Positions 1 through 9,196 of a stretch of DNA of 64,000 nucleotides are shown piece by piece. The position numbers were made by a program, and so were the translations under genes. Source of the stretch: Latilactobacillus fuchuensis DSM 14340 = JCM 11249 (GTDB lineage: Bacteria; Bacillota; Bacilli; Lactobacillales; Lactobacillaceae); contig NZ_BAMJ01000001.1 of NCBI RefSeq assembly GCF_000615805.1, positions 1 through 64,000 of the forward strand, given 5' to 3'. Each line of letters begins with the position of its first letter. Positions within the stretch are counted from its first letter, which is position 1. The notes below the pieces were generated by a model. It searched no databases and was not told the origin of the DNA. It saw only the letters and a list, made by a program, of their open reading frames with translations.

Positions 1-133
1 TTTTTTTATATCATTGTGCCGAATTGATAATTCGCCACATCAAAAATCCCCTGAAATTGTATTTCTCCAATTTCAGGGGTTAACTTCAAAAATTAAAGGC
101 GCTCAATAATTTTTTAGCGTCATCTTAGTTTAA

Positions 134-166
134 TGCTATAATTAAAGCACTAAATACGAACTGGAG
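134..166 (+). promoter_or_regulatory. Extended -10 promoter and RBS of the lipoprotein gene
   Basis: TGCTATAAT (134-142) is an extended -10 hexamer; no good -35 lies 17 bases upstream. CTGGAG near 161-166 is the likely ribosome binding site for the ATG at 175. Confidence 0.6.
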
Positions 167-174
167 TCCTTTGC

Positions 175-1341
175 ATGCGCAAATCAATCTTCTTAATGCT
201 TCCTTTATTAGCATTATTAATAACCGGTTGCAGTCAACCACAAACCAAACAAACCAAGGTTAATTCGGTCAAACCGACGACCGAAAGTCTTTTAAAATCC
301 GCTTCCAAAACCTGGACGTTTAGTCAGAGTATCAGCTCGCAACAGACTAGCCACGGAGTTTCCGATACACTGACGGCTTCTGAAGTCTCCAAAATCGATA
401 ATCAATCAAGTTGGACAGCCTATAAAGGAACCCTCATTAGTACTTCCGTTAAATATAAGCAAATTTCACTTAAAAAATGGCAAACCGATATGCGCCAACA
501 TTTTACCAAAAGTGCCCAAGCCCAAATTCATTTAATGACGGTCCCCCAAATCAACGCGGTCCTCAAAAAATTAGGTGCCACGGTTAAAGTGACTAAACTT
601 TCCGATTTAGTTTTCTTCGAAACCAAAGTCAGCGGTATGACCCTACCTCAAGGGTTTATTGCGAGCGGACATCACTTATACGCTATTAATATTTATTACA
701 GGGATACTGATAAAACAACGACCATTGATCGCGGTCAATCTTTTACGGACACCGCTACCAAGAAAACAACCAGTGCCATCGCCTTAGATCGGTTAAATGG
801 GACGTGGATTGCGCCCGAAACGACGACGAGTGCCAATGACACGGGTAAGATCATGATTAAAGACGGTTATTTGTATCAACACCGTTACGATAGTTTCGAA
901 AGATCTGCAATTCAATCGTTAGGCGACTATGCCCTCGTTTCACTGAATCAAAACACAATTTACGCGGCCCAAAAGGTCAACGCCGCCCAAGCTGGCTATC
1001 AACTCACTTCTAAATCCGTCGCAAGTGGTGACAGCATTGGTTATCTCTATCTATTCACCAGTGCCAACCAACTCATTCGAATCGGTCAAGGTGTCACGAC
1101 CACTTATCAAAGAACGAATGCACTCGTTGCCGCAAGTGATTTACCACAAACAGATGTTACAATTTTTGAACAAATGGCGACCCTAAAACCCGGCGAAGTC
1201 GCTTCAACGATTACCGTTAAGGCCGGCCCTCCGATTGTCGGCATGACCGATAGTATTAAATATTTAACGGATGCGACCGCTGGCCAAATCAATAGTAATG
1301 ACCCGGTCAGTATTAATAATGGAACGGTTACGCTTGATTAA
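175..1341 (+). CDS. Uncharacterised lipoprotein
   Basis: A 388-residue protein with a lipoprotein signal peptide: Arg/Lys at residues 2-3, a Leu-rich hydrophobic stretch and the lipobox LITGC ending near residue 19. It should therefore be lipid-anchored on the outer membrane face. The mature part begins with a Gln/Thr/Lys-rich linker and is otherwise rich in Thr, Ser and Ala; I recognise no catalytic motif or named domain. It is a single-gene unit with its own promoter and a terminator just after the stop, convergent with the glycerophosphodiesterase gene. Function unknown. The lipoprotein assignment is firm; any role as an adhesin or substrate-binding protein would be a guess. Confidence 0.85.
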   Translation: MRKSIFLMLPLLALLITGCSQPQTKQTKVNSVKPTTESLLKSASKTWTFSQSISSQQTSHGVSDTLTASEVSKIDNQSSWTAYKGTLISTSVKYKQISLKKWQTDMRQHFTKSAQAQIHLMTVPQINAVLKKLGATVKVTKLSDLVFFETKVSGMTLPQGFIASGHHLYAINIYYRDTDKTTTIDRGQSFTDTATKKTTSAIALDRLNGTWIAPETTTSANDTGKIMIKDGYLYQHRYDSFERSAIQSLGDYALVSLNQNTIYAAQKVNAAQAGYQLTSKSVASGDSIGYLYLFTSANQLIRIGQGVTTTYQRTNALVAASDLPQTDVTIFEQMATLKPGEVASTITVKAGPPIVGMTDSIKYLTDATAGQINSNDPVSINNGTVTLD

Positions 1342-1355
1342 TCCAGCTAAAAAAA

Positions 1356-1394
1356 GACGCAACATCAGTAAATATACTGGTGTTGCGCCTTTTT
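1356..1394 (+). terminator. Intrinsic terminator of the lipoprotein gene
   Basis: A GC-containing hairpin with arms starting GACGCAACA and ending TGTTGCGCC is followed by T5. It lies 15 bases after the stop codon. Confidence 0.85.
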
Positions 1395-1499
1395 ACATGG
1401 GGCTGTGACATAAGTCGTCGTATTCTGATATTAAACGAACATTATTTTTTGACGCGCGCCAGAACTCATCAATTTCTGTCACAGCTTGTTTTTACATGG
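1390..1499. repeat. Small inverted-repeat element with flanking direct repeats (class 2, copy 1)
   Basis: A core of about 85 bases is bounded by inverted repeats GCTGTGACA (1402-1410) and TGTCACAGC (1477-1485). TTTTTACATGG occurs immediately before (1390-1400) and after (1489-1499), as a target-site duplication would. The right copy includes the stop codon of the minus-strand gene that ends at 1492. Related sequence recurs at 57612-57793 and, degenerate, at 50109-50277. No ORF, so it would have to be non-autonomous. The size and structure resemble a miniature inverted-repeat element; that identity is inference. Confidence 0.65.
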
Positions 1500-2181
1500 T
1501 TTGATCACGTATTTGCATCATCTGCACAAAATCATCCGTAAAGATGCCGGCGACTTGCTGTTTAAATAACTTGATTGCTGGCCCTCTTCGATTGACCGTC
1601 CAAATGCGTTGTGTGCCAGTCATATCGGACTGATAGTGTTTTAAATGTAACCCAGCTAAGTGGTGATCAATCAAAAATTGGTTTGGATTAGGCACATTCA
1701 TTTTGGTTAGCCAGCAATAAATTTCATTAGGGGCCAATTGCTGACAGCGTTCTAAGGTTGGTAAATGAAATGATGAGAAAATAACCGGTTTGTTGAGTGT
1801 CATTTCTTTCAGCATCGCAAATACAATCCGTTCAATATCCGGATACTGAATTTGATCCGTTTTAAATTCTAGATTAAGCTGCACTGAACTATTGCCAACC
1901 AGCGTTAAGAATTCAGCTAACGTCGGAATTGATTCACCGTTCTTCAAGTGGACTTGCCGTAATTCAGACAATGAATAGTCTTGAATGAAACCTTTATCAT
2001 CCGTTGTCCGGTTAATCTTCTCATCGTGCATGATCATTGGTACTTGGTCGCGCGTTAAATGGACATCGAATTCAAGGCCCTCAATTCCGTGTGCCAAAGC
2101 GTAACGAAAACCCGCCAAACTATTCTCCGGAAATTGTTTGGGATAACCGCGATGACCAAAGATTAATGTTTTAGATTGCAT
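1492..2181 (-). CDS. Glycerophosphodiester phosphodiesterase
   Basis: A 229-residue protein of the GDPD/UgpQ family, which hydrolyses glycerophosphodiesters to glycerol-3-phosphate and an alcohol. The N-terminal HRGYPKQFPENSLAGF carries the catalytic His-Arg and Glu-Asn pair, and EFDVHLTRDQVPMIMHDE holds the metal-binding Glu/Asp and the second catalytic His. There is no signal peptide, so it is cytosolic and probably acts on deacylated phospholipid or teichoic-acid fragments. AAAGGAG stands 10 bases before the ATG. The C-terminus is short after FTDDFVQMMQ. Its stop codon lies inside the right flank of the small repeat at 1390-1499. Confidence 0.9.
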   Translation of the reverse strand: MQSKTLIFGHRGYPKQFPENSLAGFRYALAHGIEGLEFDVHLTRDQVPMIMHDEKINRTTDDKGFIQDYSLSELRQVHLKNGESIPTLAEFLTLVGNSSVQLNLEFKTDQIQYPDIERIVFAMLKEMTLNKPVIFSSFHLPTLERCQQLAPNEIYCWLTKMNVPNPNQFLIDHHLAGLHLKHYQSDMTGTQRIWTVNRRGPAIKLFKQQVAGIFTDDFVQMMQIRDQTM

Positions 2182-2260
2182 ACGACTCTCTCCTTTACTG
2201 CCACAATAATACTACGCTTAATATTAGCAAGATTCGCTAATTAGTCAACTTAGTCAACTC

Positions 2261-2299
2261 AAAAAAAGGCAAGTGATCCTTAATCCGGAATCACCTGCC
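2261..2299 (-). terminator. Terminator of the lepB unit
   Basis: On the minus strand a GGCAGGTGATTCC / GGATCACTTGCC hairpin is followed by T7, just after the signal peptidase stop codon. Confidence 0.85.
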
Positions 2300-2304
2300 T
2301 CCAT

Positions 2305-2832
2305 TTATAGTAATTTCCTTCTTGAAACCGGATAATAAACCAACTTCGCACGGCCAATAATTGTTGTTTCATCAATTGGACCAAACGTGCGACTATCCTT
2401 ACTGATGCGTCGATTATCACCGAGTACAAAATAATGGCCTTTAGGGACCGTTTGATGCCCGGTTAAAATCGACAAATCAAAATCAGAGGTCAAAACAGTC
2501 TCTTGATCTTTTTTAGTCGTCAAGAAAGGTTCGGCAACCGGATGATCATTAATCGACAATTGATCATCCTTGTAACTAACCCGTTCTCCCGGTAACCCAA
2601 TCACCCGCTTGATATACGTCGTCCCATCCAATTTAAAGACGATCACTTCAAAACGTTTAATCTGGCCAAATTTCTGCAATACGAGATAATTCCCTGGTTC
2701 TAATGTTGGTCGCATCGACGTCCCAACAACCGTTGCTGGCACTAATACCCAGGTGCGAATCCCGAGCGCTACCAAACCGGTGATGACGATGATTAATAAC
2801 CAACTGCTCAATCTACTGAATCGCCGTTTCAT
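2305..2832 (-). CDS. lepB: Type I signal peptidase
   Basis: A 175-residue S26 family signal peptidase that removes signal peptides from secreted proteins at the outer face of the membrane. One N-terminal membrane segment (residues about 10-30) is followed by box B, GTSMRPTLEPG, with catalytic Ser39. The general-base Lys75 lies in YIKRVIGLPGERV and box E is GDNRRISKDSR. The length is typical of Firmicute SipS/SipT enzymes. It sits 11 bases downstream of the yozE-like gene in a minus-strand run with ypmS and ypmR and is the last gene before a strong terminator. Confidence 0.93.
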   Translation of the reverse strand: MKRRFSRLSSWLLIIVITGLVALGIRTWVLVPATVVGTSMRPTLEPGNYLVLQKFGQIKRFEVIVFKLDGTTYIKRVIGLPGERVSYKDDQLSINDHPVAEPFLTTKKDQETVLTSDFDLSILTGHQTVPKGHYFVLGDNRRISKDSRTFGPIDETTIIGRAKLVYYPVSRRKLL

Positions 2833-2843
2833 GATGGCTCTCC

Positions 2844-3068
2844 TTAGGCTTGTTCACTTTCTTGATACAACACGTAGGCTTCATCAAAAATCGTCATACT
2901 GGGCAAATAACTCCCGTTGAGCTCTAAATATCGCGATAGCGGTTCATACTCGCCGATTTGTTTGGGAAATGATTGATCAAAAAAAGCATTGTTCGCAAAC
3001 TGAGCAATTGGTTCGTAGTTATTGGGATCACGCTGGGTCATTAAATAGCGATAAAAACTCTGCTTCAT
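2844..3068 (-). CDS. YozE/UPF0346 family small protein
   Basis: A 74-residue soluble protein matching the YozE (DUF1250) family: it starts KQSFYRYLMTQRDP and has the conserved FANNAFFDQSFPKQ and YLELNGSYLPSMTIFDEAY segments. The family folds as a small all-helical SAM-like domain; its biochemical role is not established. It lies 9 bases after ypmS and 11 bases before lepB, so the genes are probably co-transcribed. Confidence 0.85.
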   Translation of the reverse strand: MKQSFYRYLMTQRDPNNYEPIAQFANNAFFDQSFPKQIGEYEPLSRYLELNGSYLPSMTIFDEAYVLYQESEQA

Positions 3069-3077
3069 GCCGCCACC

Positions 3078-3713
3078 TTATTTCTTATTTTTTAATGGTA
3101 TATAAACCGATAAATCAATTTTATCCTGTTTTAAATTAATGTGTTTAGCCGTCACTTGAATCCCGTTATCGAGTTTAAATTCGTTTAAGCGTAAGGTAAT
3201 CGTATTCTTCTTAGCGTTTAAAACCACCCACTTAGGGAATTTATATTGACGTTGGATGTAATTAAAGACAAAGGACATCGGCACTTTCAATTGACCAACT
3301 GCTAGCTGTTTCGCCTTTAATTGAACATCGCCGTTTTCCAAGACATAGGGTTGGAAGAATAAATTAAATTCGACCGGAAACCCTAAGAATTTAAACTGGC
3401 CGGATAAAATCGCCTGTTGGCCCAATGTAAATTGATACTTTATTTTAGAATCTTGTAGGTAATTTTGCAAATAATACGCGACTAAACTATTGATTTGTTT
3501 CTTCTGCATTTGAATTTCAAACGTACTATCCGCTTTAATCACTTTTTCAGTCTTAACTGCAGGGGTTTGCGGCGCCGAAACGTTATAGCCAACAAAGCCC
3601 ACAGTGCCAATAATTAGCGCCAGTAACACGATGAAACTGTATTTCCAATAATTAATCGTTTTCTTGGGCTGTTGGCCCTTTTTTTGTTGTTTCATAGATT
3701 GTCTAGTTGTCAT
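3078..3713 (-). CDS. ypmS: YpmS family (DUF2140) membrane-anchored protein
   Basis: A 211-residue protein with a basic, Gln-rich N-terminus, one membrane segment (about residues 24-46) and an extracytoplasmic domain of beta-rich character. Segments such as QAILSGQFKFLGFPVEFNLFFQPYVLENGDVQLKAKQLAVG match the DUF2140/YpmS family. The start codon overlaps the stop of ypmR by one base (TGATG), implying translational coupling. The pairing with the SGNH hydrolase YpmR is conserved in Bacilli, but the function is not established. Confidence 0.85.
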   Translation of the reverse strand: MTTRQSMKQQKKGQQPKKTINYWKYSFIVLLALIIGTVGFVGYNVSAPQTPAVKTEKVIKADSTFEIQMQKKQINSLVAYYLQNYLQDSKIKYQFTLGQQAILSGQFKFLGFPVEFNLFFQPYVLENGDVQLKAKQLAVGQLKVPMSFVFNYIQRQYKFPKWVVLNAKKNTITLRLNEFKLDNGIQVTAKHINLKQDKIDLSVYIPLKNKK

Positions 3714-4633
3714 CAGTTACTTCCTTTGAGCCATTGCTTTTGATGGGCCTTCATTACCGACCAAAATGATTTAGTCAATAATTGATAGCCTTTTTGATTC
3801 GGATGGAAATGATCAGTATCACTAATATACGGATTCAAATGTTCATTAGCCGCCAACGTTTTTTGCATCTGCGTGCTATCCATTTTGGCCAATGACTTCG
3901 TTTGTTTCACGTAATGACCGTCACCGTGAGTTAAATCTTGATCACTGTTAATGTAATAAATCCCTTTGAATTCCTTAGCGGCCGTCTTAGCGGTCTGATT
4001 CCAGAGCGTCACGGCTTTTGACATCCCGGTGATTTCTGGAAAATAAACGTAAAATGGGTTGTAGACGCCCATGATAAAAATCGGCGCATCCGGATTCTGT
4101 TGGCGAATTTGCGTTAATAAAGTCGTTAAATGAGTTTGATATTGCTTCTGACCCGCCGTGACTTTGGCCTGGTCTAACTCAAAGAAATCATCTTGTAAAA
4201 CGGCCATTAAATCGTTGCCACCGACCGTCAGTGTGATTAAATCAGCTTGTTTGAGTTTCTTTTGAATCGTGGTTTTCTCACGAATCCGTTTTTCAATCTG
4301 ATAACTCTTTTCACCCGTCACACCATAATTGACGGTGGCCACTGGATGACCAGTCGCCTGTTTAATCTTTTGGGCCACGAGTGGGACGTAGCCGCCCTTG
4401 TTGGTTTCGTCACCAACTCCGTGCGTCAATGAATCACCAATCGCGACCAGTTGGAGGGTCTGCTTAGGCTGACTGGCTTGAACCGATTCGGTCTGAGCCG
4501 TTTTTTCAGTTGCGTTCGTGACTTGTTTGGGTTTAGGGGTCAACAATTGCCAAATTACAAAAACAATGACAATCGCGCCGACTAAAATTCCCAAGTCAAT
4601 CAATAATTGTCGCGTTTTTTTCAATTCTGCCAC
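3713..4633 (-). CDS. ypmR: SGNH/GDSL hydrolase, YpmR family
   Basis: A 306-residue protein with an N-terminal membrane anchor (about residues 10-30) and an external SGNH hydrolase domain. Catalytic blocks are all present: IGDSLTHGVGD (Ser68), the Gly block around NYGVTGEKS, TVGGNDL (Asn) and DTDHFHPNQKGY (Asp/His). The family covers lysophospholipase L1-like esterases; the substrate is unknown. It is the first gene of the ypmR-ypmS-yozE-lepB run, whose products all act at or near the membrane surface. Confidence 0.88.
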   Translation of the reverse strand: MAELKKTRQLLIDLGILVGAIVIVFVIWQLLTPKPKQVTNATEKTAQTESVQASQPKQTLQLVAIGDSLTHGVGDETNKGGYVPLVAQKIKQATGHPVATVNYGVTGEKSYQIEKRIREKTTIQKKLKQADLITLTVGGNDLMAVLQDDFFELDQAKVTAGQKQYQTHLTTLLTQIRQQNPDAPIFIMGVYNPFYVYFPEITGMSKAVTLWNQTAKTAAKEFKGIYYINSDQDLTHGDGHYVKQTKSLAKMDSTQMQKTLAANEHLNPYISDTDHFHPNQKGYQLLTKSFWSVMKAHQKQWLKGSN

Positions 4634-4657
4634 CTCAAAATAAACTAGATAATAATG

Positions 4658-4690
4658 AAGGCTGGGACACGTAAAATGTCAACCAGCCTT
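4658..4690 (-). terminator. Weak hairpin after degV
   Basis: AAGGCTGG and CCAGCCTT pair across a 17-base loop. The minus-strand downstream side is only moderately T-rich, so it may be leaky. Confidence 0.5.
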
Positions 4691-4715
4691 ATGTGTTACA
4701 TTTACAATTTAAACC

Positions 4716-5576
4716 TTAGTCTTCTGTATAATACATGACGGCAAACGCACCGGCACCCGCATGCGTTGCAATCACGGGGTCGGTTGTCCGAACTAGAATT
4801 TCAATATTGGGAAACCCAGCTTGTAACTGCGTTTGAATTTTCTGACTTAATTCCAAACCGTCCGCATGTGAAATGCCAATTGCTTTAACATTTTTTAATT
4901 CACGTAAATTAGTTTCCATCTCATCAATGAACTTCGTAATGGTCTTCATACCGCGACCCTTACGCAATACCTTCAGTTCACTATCAGCGACTTCTAAGAT
5001 TACTTTGATATTCAATAGGCTTGAAATCACACCAGCAGCGTGACTTAAACGGCCACCCTTAACCAGGTTCGTCAAATCAGTGACGCCCATATACAACTTA
5101 GTGTGATCATGCACGGTTTGAATCGCCGTTAAAGCGTCCGCCATTGAACCACCGGTTTCGATAACTTCGGCCGCTTTCAACACTTGGAAGGCCATCGCAC
5201 GATCTGTAAAATCACTATCGATTACGGTGACGTCTGCCTTAGCCATTTCGCCGGCTTGACGAGCAGTATCAACCGTGCCACTAATGGCACGCAACATATG
5301 AATTGATAAAATTTGACTGCCATCAGCGGCCAAATTTTCGTAAGTTTCAATGAAATTACCAATTGCTGGTTGGCTCGTCTTAGGTAAAGCACTAGCGCCA
5401 GCCATTTCAGTCATAAACTGATCACGGGTAATCGTTTCGCCATCAATATAGACCGTATTATCAATCATAATGGTCAATGGAATCACTGTAATGTGATGTT
5501 CTTTAATTTCTTCAGCTGTTAATTGGATTGATGAATCCGTTACAATTTTAATATTAGCCACTGTTACTTCAGCCAC
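4716..5576 (-). CDS. DegV family fatty-acid-binding protein
   Basis: A 286-residue DegV/FakB-like protein. IVTDSSIQLTAEE near the N-terminus, the PKTSQPAIGNFIETYE segment with the conserved Thr-Ser, and LVKGGRLSHAAGVISSLLNIKVIL are family signatures. Characterised members (FakB) bind a fatty acid and present it to the kinase FakA; no fakA lies nearby. The start used gives a slightly long N-terminus (MAEVTVANIKIVTDSS), so a start a few codons later is possible. Single gene, followed by a weak hairpin. Confidence 0.9.
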   Translation of the reverse strand: MAEVTVANIKIVTDSSIQLTAEEIKEHHITVIPLTIMIDNTVYIDGETITRDQFMTEMAGASALPKTSQPAIGNFIETYENLAADGSQILSIHMLRAISGTVDTARQAGEMAKADVTVIDSDFTDRAMAFQVLKAAEVIETGGSMADALTAIQTVHDHTKLYMGVTDLTNLVKGGRLSHAAGVISSLLNIKVILEVADSELKVLRKGRGMKTITKFIDEMETNLRELKNVKAIGISHADGLELSQKIQTQLQAGFPNIEILVRTTDPVIATHAGAGAFAVMYYTED

Positions 5577-5719
5577 ACTTTCTATTCATTCTTAGGATAA
5601 TCGTTGTCAGCTATCCCTTGATTGCGTATTCATCGAATGATAAATACCTATCGTTAGTATATCAGAACATGTCAATTTTTTCAGCAAAATTTAATAAGAA
5701 TTCAGCCATTGACTAGCGG

Positions 5720-6217
5720 TTAATCAAGCCTTTGATAAATTTCAAACGTGTGCGGATAGCGATTACGGTCATCGACAACCCCGGCTTTGACATCAATTCG
5801 CTTAAATTGTGTGTAATCCAGTTCTGGCATATAGACGTCCCCTTTAAAAGCGGCCGCAATCTTCGTGACGTATAAATAGTCAACATGCGCCTTAAAGAGG
5901 TTAAAAATCTCAGCACCACCGATAATGAATAGCTTTTTAGTCGGATTTTGTTGCGCGTAAGTCAATAATTCGGCTGATTGCGTCATCACGAGGACCCCTG
6001 GTTCAGCCGTTAAACCGACTTGACGCGTGATGATAATGTTTTGCCGACCGGGTAATGGCCGTTTGGGTAAGCTATCGTAGGTTTTACGGCCCATCACAAC
6101 GACTTCATTGATCGTTTCACGTTTAAAATTAGCTAAATCATTGGGGAGACGCCACGGTAAATGCCCGTCTTGTCCAATCAACCCATTTTGATCTTCGGCC
6201 CATAAAAATGCAATCAT
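5720..6217 (-). CDS. folA: Dihydrofolate reductase
   Basis: A 165-residue enzyme reducing dihydrofolate to tetrahydrofolate with NADPH. The N-terminal MIAFLWAEDQNGLIG, the active-site LPWRLPNDLANFK (Asp27 as proton donor, Trp22) and VVMGRKTYDSLPKRPLPGR are classic DHFR motifs, with IIGGAEIF later. It lies 11 bases after thyA; the pairing is functional because thymidylate synthase produces dihydrofolate. Also known as dfrA. Confidence 0.96.
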   Translation of the reverse strand: MIAFLWAEDQNGLIGQDGHLPWRLPNDLANFKRETINEVVVMGRKTYDSLPKRPLPGRQNIIITRQVGLTAEPGVLVMTQSAELLTYAQQNPTKKLFIIGGAEIFNLFKAHVDYLYVTKIAAAFKGDVYMPELDYTQFKRIDVKAGVVDDRNRYPHTFEIYQRLD

Positions 6218-6228
6218 CGCTTTTCCTC

Positions 6229-7179
6229 CTAGACAGCAACCGGCGCTTTAATCGCAGGTTCTGATTCATAGTTTTGAATTTTGATATCGGCAACGTCAAA
6301 GTCAAAGATACTTTGTTTATCCGGATTCAACCACAATTGAGGGGCCGCGTGAATTGGCCGTTCTAATTGGGTCTTAACCTGTTCGAGATGATTGCTGTAA
6401 ATATGCGCATCCCCTAAGGTATGAATGAATTCGCCGACTTCTAAACCCGTTTCGTGCGCGATTAAATGCGTCAACAACGCGTAACTAGCGATGTTAAACG
6501 GTACCCCCAAGAAAACATCCCCACTACGTTGGTACAACTGGCACGATAATTTACCGTCGTTAACGTAAAATTGGAACATCGTGTGACACGGTGGCAAAGC
6601 CATTGAGGGCACGTCTTCTGGATTCCACGCCGACACAATTAACCGTCGTGAATCAGGATTGGTTTTGATCATTTCAATCACATTTTTAATTTGATCAATC
6701 GTTTCACCACTGCGCGTTTGCCAAGCGCGCCATTGTTTCCCATAAATATCGCCTAATTCACCGTATTGATCTGCGAACGCTTGATCGGCTAAAATTCGGT
6801 CGTCGAACTGTTTCATCTGCTCGCGGTAAACCGTATTAAAGGCTGCATCGGATTGGGCCCGATGACTAAAATCGGTCATATCAGGCCCGGTGTAATCAGC
6901 ACTTTGTACATAGCGTTCAAACGCCCATTCATCCCAGATATGATTATTGTGTTCTAACAAATAGCGAATGTTCGAATCGCCCTTCAAGAACCACAGTAAT
7001 TCACTTTTAATTAAGCCAAACGGTACTTTTTTAGTCGTCAATAATGGAAAACCAGCTTGTAGGTCAAAGCGCATTTGATAGCCAAACAAACTATAGGTGC
7101 CCGTATTAGTCCGATCTTCTTTATAATGACCCGTTTCCAAAATAGTCCGTGCTAAATCCAGATAAGTTTGTTCTGACAT
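6229..7179 (-). CDS. thyA: Thymidylate synthase
   Basis: A 316-residue enzyme converting dUMP to dTMP with methylene-tetrahydrofolate. Catalytic Cys198 is in [13 protein letters not shown]; the phosphate-binding [14 protein letters not shown] and [20 protein letters not shown] blocks are present. Its length, and an insert around residues 90-140 compared with the 264-residue E. coli enzyme, match the L. casei-type enzyme and support a lactobacillus origin. GGAG precedes the start. It is directly followed by folA. Confidence 0.97.
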   Translation of the reverse strand: MSEQTYLDLARTILETGHYKEDRTNTGTYSLFGYQMRFDLQAGFPLLTTKKVPFGLIKSELLWFLKGDSNIRYLLEHNNHIWDEWAFERYVQSADYTGPDMTDFSHRAQSDAAFNTVYREQMKQFDDRILADQAFADQYGELGDIYGKQWRAWQTRSGETIDQIKNVIEMIKTNPDSRRLIVSAWNPEDVPSMALPPCHTMFQFYVNDGKLSCQLYQRSGDVFLGVPFNIASYALLTHLIAHETGLEVGEFIHTLGDAHIYSNHLEQVKTQLERPIHAAPQLWLNPDKQSIFDFDVADIKIQNYESEPAIKAPVAV

Positions 7180-7200
7180 AATAGTCTCCTTATTCGCTAC

Positions 7201-9084
7201 TTAGGCGTATTGACTTAAATAATCCCAGCGCGCCATTTTAACATCTAATTGTTGATTCAATTGATCCATATCATACTGCCATTGTGCTAGTTTATCATAA
7301 TCAGCGCCATTTTCGTTCATTTGCGTTTTGATGGCTTCAATCTGTTCATCTAGGCCTTCTAGTTCAGCTTCAATTTGGTCGTATTCTTTTTGTTCCGCGT
7401 ACGTTAATTTCTGTTTGGTTTTAACGGGTTCCGCCTGTGCTTCTGCCACGACCGGTTTAACATTCGCCGATTTGCTAGTCGTGGGGGCACCTTGTTTCGC
7501 CAAATAATCACTAAACAAACCAACTTCACTCGTAATCTGACCCGCACCTTCGAAGACCAATAACTTATCAGCCACTTGATCCAAGAAATAGCGATCATGC
7601 GAGACCGTAATCACGGTGCCGTTGAAGTTATCCAAATAATTTTCCAGAATCGTTAACGTGCCGATATCTAAATCATTGGTTGGTTCATCGAGTAATAAAA
7701 CGTTCGGTTGTTGCATCAAGATTTTCAATAAATACAAACGGCGTTTTTCGCCACCGGATAATTTACCGATTAAAGTCCCGTGCATTGAACGGTTGAACAA
7801 GAACTGTTCCAATAATTGGGTGACACTGATGCGTTCGCCATTCCGACCAACAACTTCTTCACCGGCTTCTTGTAAGTAGGCAATCACCCGTTTATTTGGA
7901 TCAAAATCTTCATTCTGTTGCGTATAATAGCCTAAATTGACCGTTTCACCGACGATTAATTCGCCACTGTCTAACGGAATCCGTTGCGCTAAGATGTTTA
8001 GTAAAGATGATTTACCCGCGCCGTTGACCCCAGTAATCCCAATCCGGTCGTTAGCTTGGATTAAGATACTAAAATCGGTTAAAATCCGATGCGTGTCTAA
8101 GGTTAAATTCGCCTGTTTCAATTCTAAAACTTTCTTGCCGAGTCGCGATTGACCCATCTGGATATCGACTTCTGAATCATCCGGTCCGGCCGTTAAATTC
8201 GATTTCAAATCGTTGAAGCGATTAATGCGGGCTTGTTGTTTTGTGGTTCGTGCTTTGGCACCGGCACGCATCCACGTTAATTCTTGTTTATAGAGTTGTT
8301 GTTGTTTGTGGGCGGCTTGTTGTTCCCGTTCTAAGCGGTCCGCTTTCTGTATTAAGAATTGTTCATAGTTGCCATCGTACGTATAGAGTTGGCCGGCATC
8401 CAATTCAAAAATCTGATTAGCGACCCGATCCAAGAAGTAACGATCATGCGTGACAATCAATAATGCGCCTTGGTATTGCGCCAAGCGTTTTTCCAACCAT
8501 TCAATGGAATCAAAATCCAAATGGTTGGTGGGTTCGTCCAAAATCAACAAATCGGGACTTTCAATTAAAGCCTGCGCCAAACTAACCCGCTTTTTCTGGC
8601 CCCCGGATAACGTATTAATCGGTTGGTCTAAATCGGTTAAATGCAATTGCGTTAAAATCGTCTTAATATCGGTATCGACCGACCAAGCATCTTGTTGCGT
8701 CATCTGAGCATCCGCTTGTTCATATTGCGTTTGTAATTTCGGATTAGTCGGATCACTGGTATACGCATTTAAAACCCGTTCATAATTCTGAATGGTTTTA
8801 AAAACCGGGTTATTGCCCGCAAAAATGGCCGCCATAATGCTTAATTCAGAATCAAAATTCGGCTTTTGTGCCAAATAACTAATTGAATACTGATTAGGCG
8901 TTTCAATTTGCCCGCTGTCGTATGAATCAGTTCCGGTTAACGCATTTAAGAGCGTCGTCTTCCCAGTCCCGTTAATCCCGACGAGACCAATTCGATCCCC
9001 TTCGCGAATTAAAAATGAAATCTTTTCAAATAACGTTTTTTCACCGTATGTCTTGGTTAAATCTGTCGCTGTTAATGTTTGCAA
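7201..9084 (-). CDS. ABC-F family ATPase (Uup/YfmR-like)
   Basis: A 627-residue duplicated ATPase without membrane segments. Walker A motifs GINGTGKTTLL and GVNGAGKSSLL, signature motifs LSGGQKKR and LSGGEKRR, and Walker B LLILDEPTNHLD and VLLLDEPTNDLD are all intact. A linker rich in Arg/Gln separates the halves, and an acidic coiled coil ends the protein (about residues 555-627). ABC-F proteins act on ribosomes, and this architecture suits Uup/YfmR-type factors that help with stalled or difficult translation. Nothing nearby indicates antibiotic resistance. It precedes thyA by 21 bases. Confidence 0.9.
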   Translation of the reverse strand: MQTLTATDLTKTYGEKTLFEKISFLIREGDRIGLVGINGTGKTTLLNALTGTDSYDSGQIETPNQYSISYLAQKPNFDSELSIMAAIFAGNNPVFKTIQNYERVLNAYTSDPTNPKLQTQYEQADAQMTQQDAWSVDTDIKTILTQLHLTDLDQPINTLSGGQKKRVSLAQALIESPDLLILDEPTNHLDFDSIEWLEKRLAQYQGALLIVTHDRYFLDRVANQIFELDAGQLYTYDGNYEQFLIQKADRLEREQQAAHKQQQLYKQELTWMRAGAKARTTKQQARINRFNDLKSNLTAGPDDSEVDIQMGQSRLGKKVLELKQANLTLDTHRILTDFSILIQANDRIGITGVNGAGKSSLLNILAQRIPLDSGELIVGETVNLGYYTQQNEDFDPNKRVIAYLQEAGEEVVGRNGERISVTQLLEQFLFNRSMHGTLIGKLSGGEKRRLYLLKILMQQPNVLLLDEPTNDLDIGTLTILENYLDNFNGTVITVSHDRYFLDQVADKLLVFEGAGQITSEVGLFSDYLAKQGAPTTSKSANVKPVVAEAQAEPVKTKQKLTYAEQKEYDQIEAELEGLDEQIEAIKTQMNENGADYDKLAQWQYDMDQLNQQLDVKMARWDYLSQYA

Positions 9085-9148
9085 TTAGCTCACCTTTTTT
9101 ACTTTCGTTATCTTCAATCATAGCGAATTTTGGTCTAACTAACAATCA

Positions 9149-9187
9149 AAAAGTGAGCAATCCCTAATCGGATCGCTCACTTTTTTT
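9149..9187. terminator. Bidirectional terminator
   Basis: AAAAGTGAGC / GCTCACTTTT hairpin with T/A tracts on both sides, ten bases past the stop of the minus-strand gene at 9197. Confidence 0.8.
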
Positions 9188-9196
9188 GAATAGGCC

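Noticed and set aside
49-80. Hairpin CCCCTGAAATT / AATTTCAGGGG at the left edge
   Set aside because: It is a real inverted repeat, probably the terminator of a gene beyond the edge, but the T-tract is poor and its gene is not visible, so it is not called.
7201-9084. Antibiotic-resistance ABC-F protein
   Set aside because: Resistance types have longer interdomain linkers and often a leader-peptide attenuator; here the C-terminal coiled coil and context fit the housekeeping Uup/YfmR group.
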